Source: JAMCUI01 sp964520615
GTDB taxonomy: Bacteria > Patescibacteriota > Microgenomatia > 2-02-FULL-39-11
NCBI GenBank assembly: GCA_964520615.1
Contig: CAZFNL010000011.1
Coordinates: 1 to 64,000 of the forward strand
Direction of reading: 5' to 3'
Length of the DNA: 64,000 nt
Part shown: positions 53,089-61,620 of the stretch, piece by piece
Numbering within the stretch: the stretch's first letter is position 1
How the letters are laid out: each line of letters begins with the position of its first letter
Translations under genes and position numbers: made by a program
Notes under the pieces: generated by a model
What the model was told of the DNA's origin: nothing
The model's database searches: none
Seen by the model: the letters and a program-made list of their open reading frames with translations, nothing else

Positions 53089-53568
53089 TTACTGGCAACT
53101 TACTACCTTTTCCAACCCTACGTTGTAAGTGTAATTTTTTCCCTGTGACTGAAGAACTATGATATACCCCGGAGTTATCACCTGGGAATACATTTGGTTT
53201 CTTTTAGGACAACCAAGACTCGTGTCGTTCCAATTCTTTTGAGTTATACTGATCACTTGGATATCATTGGCAGACATGTCAAGCTTTTTAGCCAAATCAG
53301 CTTTTGCCATACCGGTATAAGTATCCTGCTTCAGGTTGCCTCCATATGGAACAATATCCGCCGGAGTGGGCGTAGGAATTGGAGTTGAGGTTGGTACTGC
53401 GCCCAACAATACTTTCGCAGCTGTTATTACACCGCCTCCGGAAACGGCATTCAGAATGACTACTACCACCAAAATTACTCCCGCAATGATCCATTTGGAC
53501 CTCAATACTGGTTTTGATTTCCTTTTGACCGGTTTTCTTGCTATTTTTGTTTTGGTTTTGGTTTTCAT
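53089..53568 (-). CDS. membrane-anchored protein with SLGCP..TPGY domain
   Basis: The 159-residue protein has a very basic N-terminus, one membrane helix (about 28-50), a Pro/Thr linker, and an outer domain with MAKADLAKKLDMS, WNDTSLGCPKRNQMY and QVITPGYIIVLQSQGKNYTYN. This domain recurs in Candidate Phyla Radiation and some Chloroflexi proteins. No function is known. Two cysteines in the domain may pair. Confidence 0.6.
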   Translation of the reverse strand: MKTKTKTKIARKPVKRKSKPVLRSKWIIAGVILVVVVILNAVSGGGVITAAKVLLGAVPTSTPIPTPTPADIVPYGGNLKQDTYTGMAKADLAKKLDMSANDIQVISITQKNWNDTSLGCPKRNQMYSQVITPGYIIVLQSQGKNYTYNVGLEKVVSCQ

Positions 53569-53649
53569 GCTTGAATTTAAGTATATATCACTACCAATTA
53601 TTCATATAATAACATAAAATAACATTTGTGAAGTGTCCCTTATAAATAT

Positions 53650-54657
53650 ATGGATATAAAGTCAGTTTCCGAAAAAGACAGAATTGTATTTGACAAACTG
53701 GCCACCCACCCTCTACAGTCATGGGAATGGGGGGAATTTCGCAAAAAAACAGGAATTGACGTAGCAAGACTGGGCAGATTTGACAACGATAAGCTTGTAG
53801 AGACAGCTCAGATCACTTTCCATAAACTTCCAACCACAAACTATACCATAGGCTATCTGCCAAAATGCGGCCGAATAAGTACTGAAATGCTTATGAGATT
53901 GAGTGCATTGGGTAAAGAAAAAAACTGTATCTTCATCAAATTTGAGCCGAATATCGAAAAAAAAAATTGGAAACTTAACATTGTCGCCTCCCCCCACCCA
54001 CTTTTTACTAAATACACTTTCCAACTTGATATCTCAAAATCCGAAAAAGAACTTTTGTCTGTTATGCATCCCAAAACCAGATACAACATCAAGGTTGCCC
54101 AAAAGCACAGTGTGACCGTGACGGAAGATAACTCAAAGGAGGCTTTTAAGAAGTACCTGGAACTTACTTTTGAAACCACCAGAAGGCAAAAATTCTATGC
54201 GCATAATGAGCGTTATCATACTCTCATGTGGGAGACGCTACACCCCTGTGGCATCGCCCATCTTTTGACCGCCAGTTTTGAAGATATGGACCATAAACAT
54301 ATTCTTGTGACGTGGGTTCTTTTTCTTTTCAATAAAGTTATTTATTATCCATACGGCGCCTCAAGCGACAGTTTCCGAAACGTCATGGCCTCAAACCTTA
54401 TGATGTGGGAAGCAATAAGATGGGGTAAAAAAATGGGCGCAAAGAAATTTGACATGTGGGGCGCACTAGGCCCAAACCCCTCTCCCAATGACTCATGGTA
54501 TGGATTCCACAGGTTCAAACAGGGATACGGGGCAACACTGGTAGAATTTGCGGGAAGTTTTGATATTGTGATACACCCGGCCGCATATAAAATCTTCAAC
54601 ATTTTGCATGCTGGCAGGGAAATCTTTCTGAAAATAAGAAGCAACTTCCGCAACTAA
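53650..54657 (+). CDS. FemAB-family peptidyltransferase
   Basis: FemAB/FemX enzymes add amino acids to the peptidoglycan stem peptide from aminoacyl-tRNA. The 335-residue protein has HPLQSWEWGEFRKKTG, MHPKTRYNIKVAQKHSV, YPYGASSDSFRNVMASNLMMWEAI, and FKQGYGATLVEFAGSFD, the two-GNAT-fold pattern of the family. A TATAAA box ends three bases before ATG, consistent with a leaderless message. A second FemAB-like gene lies at 56353. Confidence 0.85.
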   Translation: MDIKSVSEKDRIVFDKLATHPLQSWEWGEFRKKTGIDVARLGRFDNDKLVETAQITFHKLPTTNYTIGYLPKCGRISTEMLMRLSALGKEKNCIFIKFEPNIEKKNWKLNIVASPHPLFTKYTFQLDISKSEKELLSVMHPKTRYNIKVAQKHSVTVTEDNSKEAFKKYLELTFETTRRQKFYAHNERYHTLMWETLHPCGIAHLLTASFEDMDHKHILVTWVLFLFNKVIYYPYGASSDSFRNVMASNLMMWEAIRWGKKMGAKKFDMWGALGPNPSPNDSWYGFHRFKQGYGATLVEFAGSFDIVIHPAAYKIFNILHAGREIFLKIRSNFRN

Positions 54658-54678
54658 CTGAAAAACAAATTTCCGTCT

Positions 54679-56349
54679 ATGATTACCTACTTTAATATCC
54701 GCAGACATATCAATCTGTTTTTGGTTTTGGCTGTTGTTTTTCTCTGCATTGCTACATATATAAATATCCTGCCAAATAAGCTTTTTTTTGACGATGAAGA
54801 GTTGATATACAAGAACTACTACGTGCAAAACCTGAAATATCTGCCTCAATACTTTACCCAAAATATGATTGCCGGAGCGGGCAAGATAAGCAATATGTAT
54901 CGGCCTATCCTTCTTACTTCTTTTGCCGCAGACTACGCAATATGGAAAGATAATCCTATCGGTTTTCACCTGACCAGTATCGTCCTCCATTCTATAAATG
55001 CTGTTTTATTTTTTTTTCTGACTTTGAAATTGTTTGGCAACAAATTTATCGCATTTTTTTCCTCTCTTCTTTTTGCGGTACACCCGGCACTTTCTGAAGC
55101 GGTCATCTATGCCTCTGGCAGGACCGACCCATTATACGCGTTCTTCATGCTCTGCAGCCTCCTACTCTTTATCTCCTGTCTGGAAAAGAAAAAAAAGGGG
55201 TGGGCAAGATATACCGTTTCAATCCTGTTTTTTATTCTGTCGCTTCTGTCAAAGGAAACAGCCATAGTGTTTCCCCTTATTCTTCCGCTCGTTATCCTCG
55301 CTTTTCTACATACCAAAAATATTAAAGAGCTAAATGACAAAAAAACACGCCTGGTAAACCTAAAGTTTAACAATCTTAATGTTCTGCTTAAAACAGGTAT
55401 ATTATCTCTACCTTTCTTCACCATCAGTTTTATTTACTTTATTTTGCGGTTAACAATCCTAAACTTTGCTGACACTTTAAATTTTTATCTAAATAATGCG
55501 GGTACAACTGGCGCATCTACGGCTTCTTTATACAGCCAAAATCTTCCAGTACGTCTCTACACTTTCTCCAAAGTTTTTTTTGATTATGCCGGTCTTATAT
55601 TTTTCCCCAACTATCTTGCCATTGCCAGAACTCCCCAAATAATTACAACAATTTTCAATCATTGGGTCATCCTGTTTATTTTTGCCGTCACTATTTTTGT
55701 TATCGTCGCCAAACGCAATTGGCCCAAAAACGGCATCATCGCTTTTGCCCTTTTGTGGTTTTTCATCCTTATTTTGCCTGTTTCAGGTATCATCCCTATA
55801 AATAATATTGAGTCTGAGCATTATCTTTATCTACCCTCATTATCTTTTTTCGTCATCATCTCCTATTTCGTCTATTTTATATGGCAAAGAGTAAGATCTT
55901 CTGAGATAAAAACAGCTTTTGCCATGCTCCTTATTATCATCACTCTACTACTATCCCTGCGGACAGTCGCAAGGACTTTTGATTGGCGGGATCCAGTCAC
56001 TTTTTACAACATCGCTCTTTCCCAATCTCCCGGCAACCTGCCTATCCAAAACAACTTGGCAATGGCTTATGAGGAAAAAGGGGATATCAGTCTGGCAATT
56101 GAGCAGTATAAAAATATTATCGCCGTGGGAGATTTTTATCCCAATATCCACCACAACCTGGCCAATGCTTATGTAAAGCAAGGTGAATATAAGAAGGCCG
56201 AAACTGAGTACAAAAAAGCTCTTTCAATGGATCCGAAATTCTACTTCAGTTACTACGGATTACTTGATCTTTACCAAAAAACGGGCAATGCTTCAAAAGC
56301 AGCTGAAATGAAATCCGTTATTTATAGACTGCAAAAAGTACAGCAATAA
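54679..56349 (+). CDS. TPR-containing membrane O-glycosyltransferase-like protein
   Basis: The 556-residue protein has about eleven membrane helices and an early outer loop with FFDDEELIYKNYYVQ and NMYRPILLTSF. This acidic pair and the MYRP segment resemble TMTC/protein O-mannosyltransferase-like enzymes. It ends in about three TPR units (NNLAMAYEEKGDISLAIEQYK, HHNLANAYVKQGEYKKAETEYKKAL). It probably transfers a lipid-linked sugar to secreted proteins. It lies between two FemAB genes in one transcript. Confidence 0.68.
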   Translation: MITYFNIRRHINLFLVLAVVFLCIATYINILPNKLFFDDEELIYKNYYVQNLKYLPQYFTQNMIAGAGKISNMYRPILLTSFAADYAIWKDNPIGFHLTSIVLHSINAVLFFFLTLKLFGNKFIAFFSSLLFAVHPALSEAVIYASGRTDPLYAFFMLCSLLLFISCLEKKKKGWARYTVSILFFILSLLSKETAIVFPLILPLVILAFLHTKNIKELNDKKTRLVNLKFNNLNVLLKTGILSLPFFTISFIYFILRLTILNFADTLNFYLNNAGTTGASTASLYSQNLPVRLYTFSKVFFDYAGLIFFPNYLAIARTPQIITTIFNHWVILFIFAVTIFVIVAKRNWPKNGIIAFALLWFFILILPVSGIIPINNIESEHYLYLPSLSFFVIISYFVYFIWQRVRSSEIKTAFAMLLIIITLLLSLRTVARTFDWRDPVTFYNIALSQSPGNLPIQNNLAMAYEEKGDISLAIEQYKNIIAVGDFYPNIHHNLANAYVKQGEYKKAETEYKKALSMDPKFYFSYYGLLDLYQKTGNASKAAEMKSVIYRLQKVQQ

Positions 56350-56352
56350 ATT

Positions 56353-57300
56353 ATGACTGATATCAGACAATCAAGGTTTTTTGCAAATTTTATGAAGGAT
56401 TTAGGCTGGAAAACCGAAAAAATAAAAAATTCTTACGTATACCTGCGCCGTTTTCCACTTCTGGGATATTTTGCCAAAGTACCCAAAATCACTCCTCCCC
56501 TGCCCCTCACTGAAATAGACGCATTAAGGTTAAAATATAATATCTTTCAGATAATGGTCGCGCCTGACATCCCTACTGACAACAGGCAATATAAAATACT
56601 CCTCAGACAACTTGAAGTAAAAAAATTCAAGGTGGATATAAGTCCCTTTAATCCCACCACAGATATTCGATTTGATCTGGCAATTGATGAAAAAGATATT
56701 TTTTCCCGTTTTGCTGAGGCAAAAAGGAGAGGTGTAAGACGCGCCATAAAAAACCACATTACGGTAATTGAATCAGATGACTTTGAATCTTTCATAAAGA
56801 TAAGGAAAAAACAGTACTCACCGGTCGGTTTCCTTGTTGCCCCGGAGATGCGCAAACTCTGGAGAAATTTTTATCCTGCAAATGCCTCTTTGTTATTGGC
56901 CTACTCAAATACTGATACTAGCACTCACGATGTCTTTTCCAAGATCCCAAAACAAGTAAAACTTCTAACGGGAAAAAACAAACCGGAACCGGTAGCCGGC
57001 ATCCTTCTGCTTTTTTATAATAGCGTTGCGTACTACTGGTATGCCTCGGCACTAAAAAAAGGTAAGAGACTATTTGCCCCGACACTTTTGGTCTGGCAAG
57101 CGCTCAGAATTTCCCAAAAAAGAGGTTGTAAAGAATTTACATTTGAAGGAATATATGATGAAAGGTTCCCCAAAGCCGCCAAATCATGGAAAGGTTTTAC
57201 CAAATTTAAGGAAGGTTTCGGCGGGAAAAAAGTAGTTTATATGGAAAACTTTTCCCAAATCACCAATCCAGTTTTTAACCTACTACACTTCGTTATGTAG
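56353..57300 (+). CDS. second FemAB/GNAT-like transferase
   Basis: The 315-residue protein is distantly FemAB-like: FAEAKRRGVRRAIKNHITV corresponds to the FemAB R-x-x-x-R region, followed by YYWYASALKKGKRLFAPTLLVWQAL, FTFEGIYDERFP and FTKFKEGFGGKKVVYM. It differs strongly from its neighbour at 53650, suggesting another acceptor or amino acid. It starts three bases after the TPR glycosyltransferase and overlaps the NIF3 gene convergently by 18 bases. Confidence 0.75.
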   Translation: MTDIRQSRFFANFMKDLGWKTEKIKNSYVYLRRFPLLGYFAKVPKITPPLPLTEIDALRLKYNIFQIMVAPDIPTDNRQYKILLRQLEVKKFKVDISPFNPTTDIRFDLAIDEKDIFSRFAEAKRRGVRRAIKNHITVIESDDFESFIKIRKKQYSPVGFLVAPEMRKLWRNFYPANASLLLAYSNTDTSTHDVFSKIPKQVKLLTGKNKPEPVAGILLLFYNSVAYYWYASALKKGKRLFAPTLLVWQALRISQKRGCKEFTFEGIYDERFPKAAKSWKGFTKFKEGFGGKKVVYMENFSQITNPVFNLLHFVM

Positions 57301-58065
57301 TTTTAGCCATTTTGTGTCTATATCCGGAAACTGGGCAGAAACTTTATCCATAAGAGCCCGCAGTCCGAAAACTTCAGTCGCATAGTGTCCTCCGGCAATA
57401 AGATGGACTCCTGCTTCACGAAATAGCTCCCTGTTCCACTCGTGCACTTCACCGGTGACGTAAAGGTCCACTTTTTCGTCTATCAAATCCTGTATTTCGG
57501 ATGCTCCGGGAGCACCTTTACCGGACAGTGCCACAACTTTTTTAACCTTTTCCGGCCCAAAATCATAGACGGTAAGGCGTTTACTCAAATAGGGTCTAAG
57601 GTTCCCAATGATATTTTCCAGTGTTTGCGGTTTTTCAAAGACTCCCGTCCATCCCCAGGGATATCCATGGAAGAAATATTGCGCTTCCTTTTTTGCGCCA
57701 ACCGTTTCCAGAATTTGGGCATTGTTTCCCACCTGCGGGTGGGCATCCAGAAGAAAATGGTAACCGAAAAGTGATATGTCGTTTTGCAAAAGATATCCTA
57801 TCCGGTTTTGGAAAATTTCATCATAGCGGTTTGTCGGCGGCAGATTAAAAGAATGATGTACGACAATTGCGTCACAATTTTCTTTTTGGGCCAGACCAAA
57901 AAGTTCCAGTGAAGCTGAAACACCAAAGCCTACTTTTTTCACTTCCTCCCTACCCTTTACCAGAAGACCGTTTGTCATGTACGGATCTATAACTGCAGTA
58001 TCCATCTTCTTGTCAAAAAGAAGATAACCGTCAAGAAACTTTTGCATTTGTGAGAGATAAATCAT
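57283..58065 (-). CDS. NIF3-like dinuclear metal protein
   Basis: The 260-residue protein is of the NIF3/GTP cyclohydrolase I type 2 family. It has VVHHSFNLPP (metal His pair), GYHFLLDAHPQVGNNAQI, GKGAPGASEIQDL, DLYVTGEVHEWNRELFREAGVHLIAGGHYATEVFG with the remaining ligands. The biochemical role of this widespread family is unsettled. It is followed five bases later by the Xre gene's end on the same strand. Confidence 0.85.
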   Translation of the reverse strand: MIYLSQMQKFLDGYLLFDKKMDTAVIDPYMTNGLLVKGREEVKKVGFGVSASLELFGLAQKENCDAIVVHHSFNLPPTNRYDEIFQNRIGYLLQNDISLFGYHFLLDAHPQVGNNAQILETVGAKKEAQYFFHGYPWGWTGVFEKPQTLENIIGNLRPYLSKRLTVYDFGPEKVKKVVALSGKGAPGASEIQDLIDEKVDLYVTGEVHEWNRELFREAGVHLIAGGHYATEVFGLRALMDKVSAQFPDIDTKWLKLHNEV

Positions 58066-58070
58066 AATGT

Positions 58071-58292
58071 CTATCTGTGAAATAGATTTTCTATTTTTAC
58101 ATCCAGTTTTCCGGCGATTTTCATCAACAGTTTGAGAGAGGGACTCTCCCTGCCTTGCTCTATATATCCCATATACACTCTACTTATTCCCAATCTAGCA
58201 GCAAATTCTTCTTGAGTAAAGTCTTTCTGTTTTCTCAACTTTTGAATTTTTTTACCTAATATTTCCAGAGCTCTTGCATTACTTCCCCGCAT
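58071..58292 (-). CDS. Xre-family transcriptional regulator
   Basis: The 73-residue protein is a single HTH_3 domain: IQKLRKQKDFTQEEFAARLGISRVYMGYIEQGRESPSLKLLMKIA (key motif TQEEFAARLGISR.YMGYIEQG). It lies divergently from a surface protein gene; the space between holds paired ACTAAG repeats that may be its operators. Confidence 0.88.
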   Translation of the reverse strand: MRGSNARALEILGKKIQKLRKQKDFTQEEFAARLGISRVYMGYIEQGRESPSLKLLMKIAGKLDVKIENLFHR

Positions 58293-58327
58293 ACAGATAA
58301 TTTTCTGTGCTGGAAGTCTGATAGTCT

Positions 58328-58391
58328 ACTAAGTATAACTAAGCAATTAGCCTCAAATTACTACTTGAAACTCACGCTAAGAAATACTAAG
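58328..58391. promoter_or_regulatory. paired ACTAAG repeats, possible Xre operators
   Basis: ACTAAG occurs at 58328-58333 and 58338-58343, and GCTAAG/ACTAAG at 58376-58381 and 58386-58391. Within each pair the spacing is ten bases, one DNA turn. They lie between the Xre gene and the divergent surface protein gene. Confidence 0.4.
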
Positions 58392-58428
58392 ATTTTTTTA
58401 GTAGGCAAACCAATTCTGTAGTAAATTT

Positions 58429-59565
58429 ATGAACAAACATTTGCTTTTATCAGACGGGTTTGTAGTACTGTTTGTAATCGGCTTTTTCTCCTTTGCTCTC
58501 TTCTCTTTTCCCACTAAAGTATCTGCCACAGACTATCTCTTCGGCTCAGACGGTACAAATTTCTTCATCAAGCCCAAAGGCAGCAGCAATATCTTCCAGA
58601 TGGACTCTACCGGCCACATCTCCACCGCTACGATAAATGCCTCAAATATATCTTCAGGACAATTCGGCTCAAACACAGGCGGAGGAAACTATGTTTTTTC
58701 CGGCAACGTCGGCATCGGGACGACAGGACCGGTATACAAATTGGATGTGCAAGGTGGAGACATAAATGCTGCAAACAATTTGCGTGAGGGTGGCACTGCC
58801 ATGTCCAGTAAATATGCCTATGTCGGCGGCGGAAATGCCTCAGGAACCTGGGGAATCAACGTCACAGGCAATGCGGCCACAGTAACAAATGGCATCTACA
58901 CCACTAATATCGGCAGTTATGCTCCTTCGCTCACCGGAGGCGGAGCGTCAGGAACGTGGGGGATAAATGTTACGGGTAGCGCCGGAAGTGTCGCCTGGGG
59001 AAACGTCACCAGCAAACCATATCCTGTCAACGGACAAAGCTGGAACTGGTCGGGACAAGGTGGACAACCAACCTGGCTGTGGGGAAGTAATGACGGTACA
59101 AATATGTATGTTTGGAACCCAAGCAACTTCAGTGTCAATTATGCCAACAGCGCAAACAGTGCTACCTATGCCACTTATATCAATGATGACAGTTACAATG
59201 CTAAACTTCATTGGTCAGGCCAAGGTGGACAACCAACCTGGCTGTGGGGAAGTAATGACGGACAAAACTTCTATGTCTGGAATCCAAGTAATTTCAACGT
59301 GAATAATGCCCTACATTCTGCAACGATGGTTTGGGGCTTTAATGTTGGTCATGGCGTATGGACAACTGCAACTTGTCCTGCGGGACAAACTATTATAAGT
59401 GCCAAAAATATTGGTTATGGAAACTGTGACTGGAATCCCGGATGGTGTCACCAGAATTTTTCCGGTTCCAGTGTCAATCAACGTGAAGATTGCAAAGGCG
59501 CAACTAGTTGTAGTCAAATATCATGGGGGTGTTCGGGTAATTGCATAAATATAGTCTGTGATTAG
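58429..59565 (+). CDS. secreted tail-fibre-like surface protein
   Basis: The 378-residue protein has a signal peptide (about 1-33), a beta-helical part with NVGIGTTGPVYKLDVQGG, the motif common in phage tail fibres and trimeric adhesins, two VTGNAATV-type repeats (GASGTWGINVTG), and two nearly identical 50-base DNA repeats (59047-59096 and 59212-59261) coding WSGQGGQPTWLWGSNDG. The C-terminal 65 residues hold eight or more cysteines. It looks like an adhesin or host-contact protein. The Xre gene sits divergently upstream. Confidence 0.65.
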   Translation: MNKHLLLSDGFVVLFVIGFFSFALFSFPTKVSATDYLFGSDGTNFFIKPKGSSNIFQMDSTGHISTATINASNISSGQFGSNTGGGNYVFSGNVGIGTTGPVYKLDVQGGDINAANNLREGGTAMSSKYAYVGGGNASGTWGINVTGNAATVTNGIYTTNIGSYAPSLTGGGASGTWGINVTGSAGSVAWGNVTSKPYPVNGQSWNWSGQGGQPTWLWGSNDGTNMYVWNPSNFSVNYANSANSATYATYINDDSYNAKLHWSGQGGQPTWLWGSNDGQNFYVWNPSNFNVNNALHSATMVWGFNVGHGVWTTATCPAGQTIISAKNIGYGNCDWNPGWCHQNFSGSSVNQREDCKGATSCSQISWGCSGNCINIVCD

Positions 59566-59583
59566 TTGTTTCTCAACATTAGG

Positions 59584-60468
59584 ATGCGAAGTAAAATGAA
59601 ATCGTTGAAATTCTGGATACCAACCTTAGTTGTTATATTTTTTTTAGGAAACTTTTCGTCTAAGGTATTCAAGTTACAAAAAAGATCACGGTTACCTATT
59701 TCCCCTAATATTCTCTACTTCACTTCTCCAGTTACTTCGTTTTACGGTAAAGTCGAAAGAGTAAAAGGTAATATTATTACCGTAAGTCAGAAACTGACTA
59801 TAGAAGAACCAACGCCTGTCTATAACCCAAACCAACCGCATCCTCCCATTCCCACACCGATAAGGCAAATCCTTACTTACGAAATTGAAATTACAAAAGA
59901 TACTATAATCAGCCGTCCTCCATTAATGATAGATTATCTTTTTATCACCCCAACTCCAATACAACCTCCACGATTTTCTATATCTGACATTCAAGAGGGT
60001 CAAACAATAACTGTTTTAACCAACAGTGACCTTCGGATCCTTCAGGGAAACAAAGTTGTCGCCGCATCAATTCAATTGCCAGCAATCAGCAATGCACAAA
60101 AGGGAACAATTGCTACGGTTGAAGGAAATATCATTACTATACAAGCTTATACGCCCACATCTCCAAATCCAATTGGGAATGTTGCGCCATTACAAGAACA
60201 CCAATACTTTATAACTGTAACAAAGAATACAGAAATATCACGACTATCAAAACCATCTTCACCTGAACAACTCTTCTTGTCCGACTTGAAACCCGGAATG
60301 CAAATCATTGTCTATACTGATGAAGATGTGACAGTCACCGATCATCTCACCGCTCTTCGCATCGAACCGCTATTCTCAAATCCCACCCCGCTTCCTGAAA
60401 CTTCATTCTCCCCTCAAGGTACCCTCTCCGCAACATCAAGTGCCCACTACCCAACCGCAAATCCCTAG
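59584..60468 (+). CDS. membrane-anchored DUF5666-like protein
   Basis: This roughly 294-residue protein has an N-terminal membrane helix (WIPTLVVIFFLGNF) and two similar outer beta domains with VERVKGNIITVSQ and ATVEGNIITIQAY, then LSDLKPGMQIIVYTDEDV. The repeated G-N-I-I-T-V pattern resembles the DUF5666 or OB-like fold. The end is Ser/Thr/Pro-rich. ATG 59584 or 59596 is likely; the frame before them opens at a TTG directly after the previous stop. It is the last gene with the AT-rich composition. Confidence 0.55.
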   Translation: MRSKMKSLKFWIPTLVVIFFLGNFSSKVFKLQKRSRLPISPNILYFTSPVTSFYGKVERVKGNIITVSQKLTIEEPTPVYNPNQPHPPIPTPIRQILTYEIEITKDTIISRPPLMIDYLFITPTPIQPPRFSISDIQEGQTITVLTNSDLRILQGNKVVAASIQLPAISNAQKGTIATVEGNIITIQAYTPTSPNPIGNVAPLQEHQYFITVTKNTEISRLSKPSSPEQLFLSDLKPGMQIIVYTDEDVTVTDHLTALRIEPLFSNPTPLPETSFSPQGTLSATSSAHYPTANP

Positions 60469-60532
60469 TGACCGCCAAACCAGGTGACCGTTCAAAGGTA
60501 GAAATTTATTTTCTCCCCGCCACCACCACCCG

Positions 60533-60559
60533 CCCCGCTTGTCGCGGGGTTTTCTTTTT
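60533..60559 (+). terminator. intrinsic terminator after 59584 gene
   Basis: CCCCGC (60533-60538), loop, GCGGGG (60544-60549), then a T-rich run (TTTTCTTTTT). It closes the last AT-rich gene and marks the approximate boundary to the GC-rich part. The stretch 60560-60766 that follows holds no gene I can support. Confidence 0.75.
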
Positions 60560-60766
60560 GCTTGCTTGCTGTCTTCCCAGTTTATCACACGCTCAAGGAC
60601 TGCGGGCAGTTTGCAACTGTCCTCGCAAGTTGTGGTTCCCCTTCGTCCATCGACTTCGCTCAGGATGCTCAGGGTCACCATCAATCCTTGACTTCGTGTG
60701 CTGCCCTCCCATCAGCCAAGCAAGCAAAAGAGCTTGCAAATCATGGCAAGGAGGGAGGTGCCCCAA

Positions 60767-60991
60767 ATGGCACAAACGAAACGCTTCACGGCGAAGAAAG
60801 ACCTCAAGCTCGACTGCGGTCACACGATCAAAACCGGCGAGACCTTCGTCGTGACGAGCATCTACGCGTGCGAGAAAGATGCCGAGTGGCCGCTTGGCGT
60901 CCTCCGCGCCGCCTTTGAGAAAGCGCTTGCTAACCTGCTCAAGGAATTGAAGCCGGTGAGCGCCAAGGGCGGAGACGCAGAGCAAGAGTAA
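60767..60991 (+). CDS. small hypothetical protein of the GC-rich segment
   Basis: The 74-residue protein reads MAQTKRFTAKKDLKLDCGHT, then IKTGETFVVTSIYACEKDAE and a Leu/Ala-rich helix. The CGH motif and C later could bind zinc. GGAGGGAGGTG ends seven bases before ATG 60767 and supports this start over an ATG further upstream. Its codons are GC-rich at third positions, unlike the genes before 60.5 kb. No family is recognised. Confidence 0.55.
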   Translation: MAQTKRFTAKKDLKLDCGHTIKTGETFVVTSIYACEKDAEWPLGVLRAAFEKALANLLKELKPVSAKGGDAEQE

Positions 60992-61005
60992 TCGCTCTGC
61001 CTTCA

Positions 61006-61040
61006 GGGGCTAGGGAGAAATCTCTAGCCCCTATTTTTTT
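61006..61040 (+). terminator. intrinsic terminator
   Basis: GGGGCTAG (61006-61013) pairs with CTAGCCCC (61024-61031), with a GGAGA/TCTC-type inner extension, and seven T follow (61034-61040). It lies 15 bases after the stop of the 74-residue gene. Confidence 0.85.
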
Positions 61041-61217
61041 GCTGCGCCTCTCCTTCCTTCCCTCCCATCCGCCCCCTCGTTTCCCCACCACTCTCCCTCC
61101 TCATTCATCCGCTCCTCGCTGCCTCTTAATCCCCACCTCTCGTCTACCTCTCTTTAGCTTCGCCATTCGTGCAAATCTCATCACTTCCACCACTGGTAAT
61201 CTTCATCACCTATCTGT

Positions 61218-61359
61218 CACACTGATTTCCCTCAGGCACTTTGGGCTGGCAAGTATTCGTAGCGGATTTCAGGCAAAAACGAGCGTGAAATAGGCAAAAG
61301 TGCCCTCCGAATACTTGCCAATTTGACCACCGAAAAAGGGTCCCAGGGAAATCAGTGTG
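61218..61359. repeat. nested inverted repeat 1
   Basis: Outer arms CACACTGATTTCCCT (61218-61232) and AGGGAAATCAGTGTG (61345-61359) are perfect over 15 bases. Inner arms GGCAAGTATTCG (61248-61259) and CGAATACTTGCC (61308-61319) are perfect over 12. The segment between is about 48 bases. It resembles a MITE or a long RNA hairpin. Confidence 0.75.
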
Positions 61360-61451
61360 TCATTGACTCACACCATGATAAACCTTGACACAGATCCGAT
61401 GGAAAACCGTCGAGGGACCACAAAAGAAACGTCTCTTTGAATTCTCCCAGG

Positions 61452-61481
61452 ATCGAACTCAATCGAACTCAATCGAACTCA
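61452..61481. repeat. three tandem 10-base repeats
   Basis: ATCGAACTCA occurs three times in direct, unspaced succession. The ten-base period equals one DNA turn, which is seen in short protein-binding arrays. Confidence 0.6.
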
Positions 61482-61620
61482 TCAGGATGTGATTCTCAAC
61501 CTGGCATCGCCACGCACCGGCATCTGCGTGCGGAACAACCCTCGGAATTCTCCCCGCTTGTTTTCCTCTGCTCGGCGTCCCGCAACTACGTGCGGTCTCT
61601 CTCGCGTTTGTAATCTAAGC

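Noticed and set aside
1..60468. Recoded stop codons (UGA as glycine, known in some CPR lineages)
   Set aside because: TGA ends folA, the zinc-ribbon gene and others at expected protein ends, and no conserved Gly position is encoded by TGA.
60470..60530. GTTCAAA stretch near the boundary as a tRNA 3' end and attachment site
   Set aside because: No acceptor or anticodon stem can be formed around it; only the short motif resembles a T-loop.
60468..60985. Several overlapping frames of 118-130 codons at the composition boundary
   Set aside because: GC-rich DNA opens frames by chance; only the frame from 60767 has a ribosome site and is followed by a terminator.
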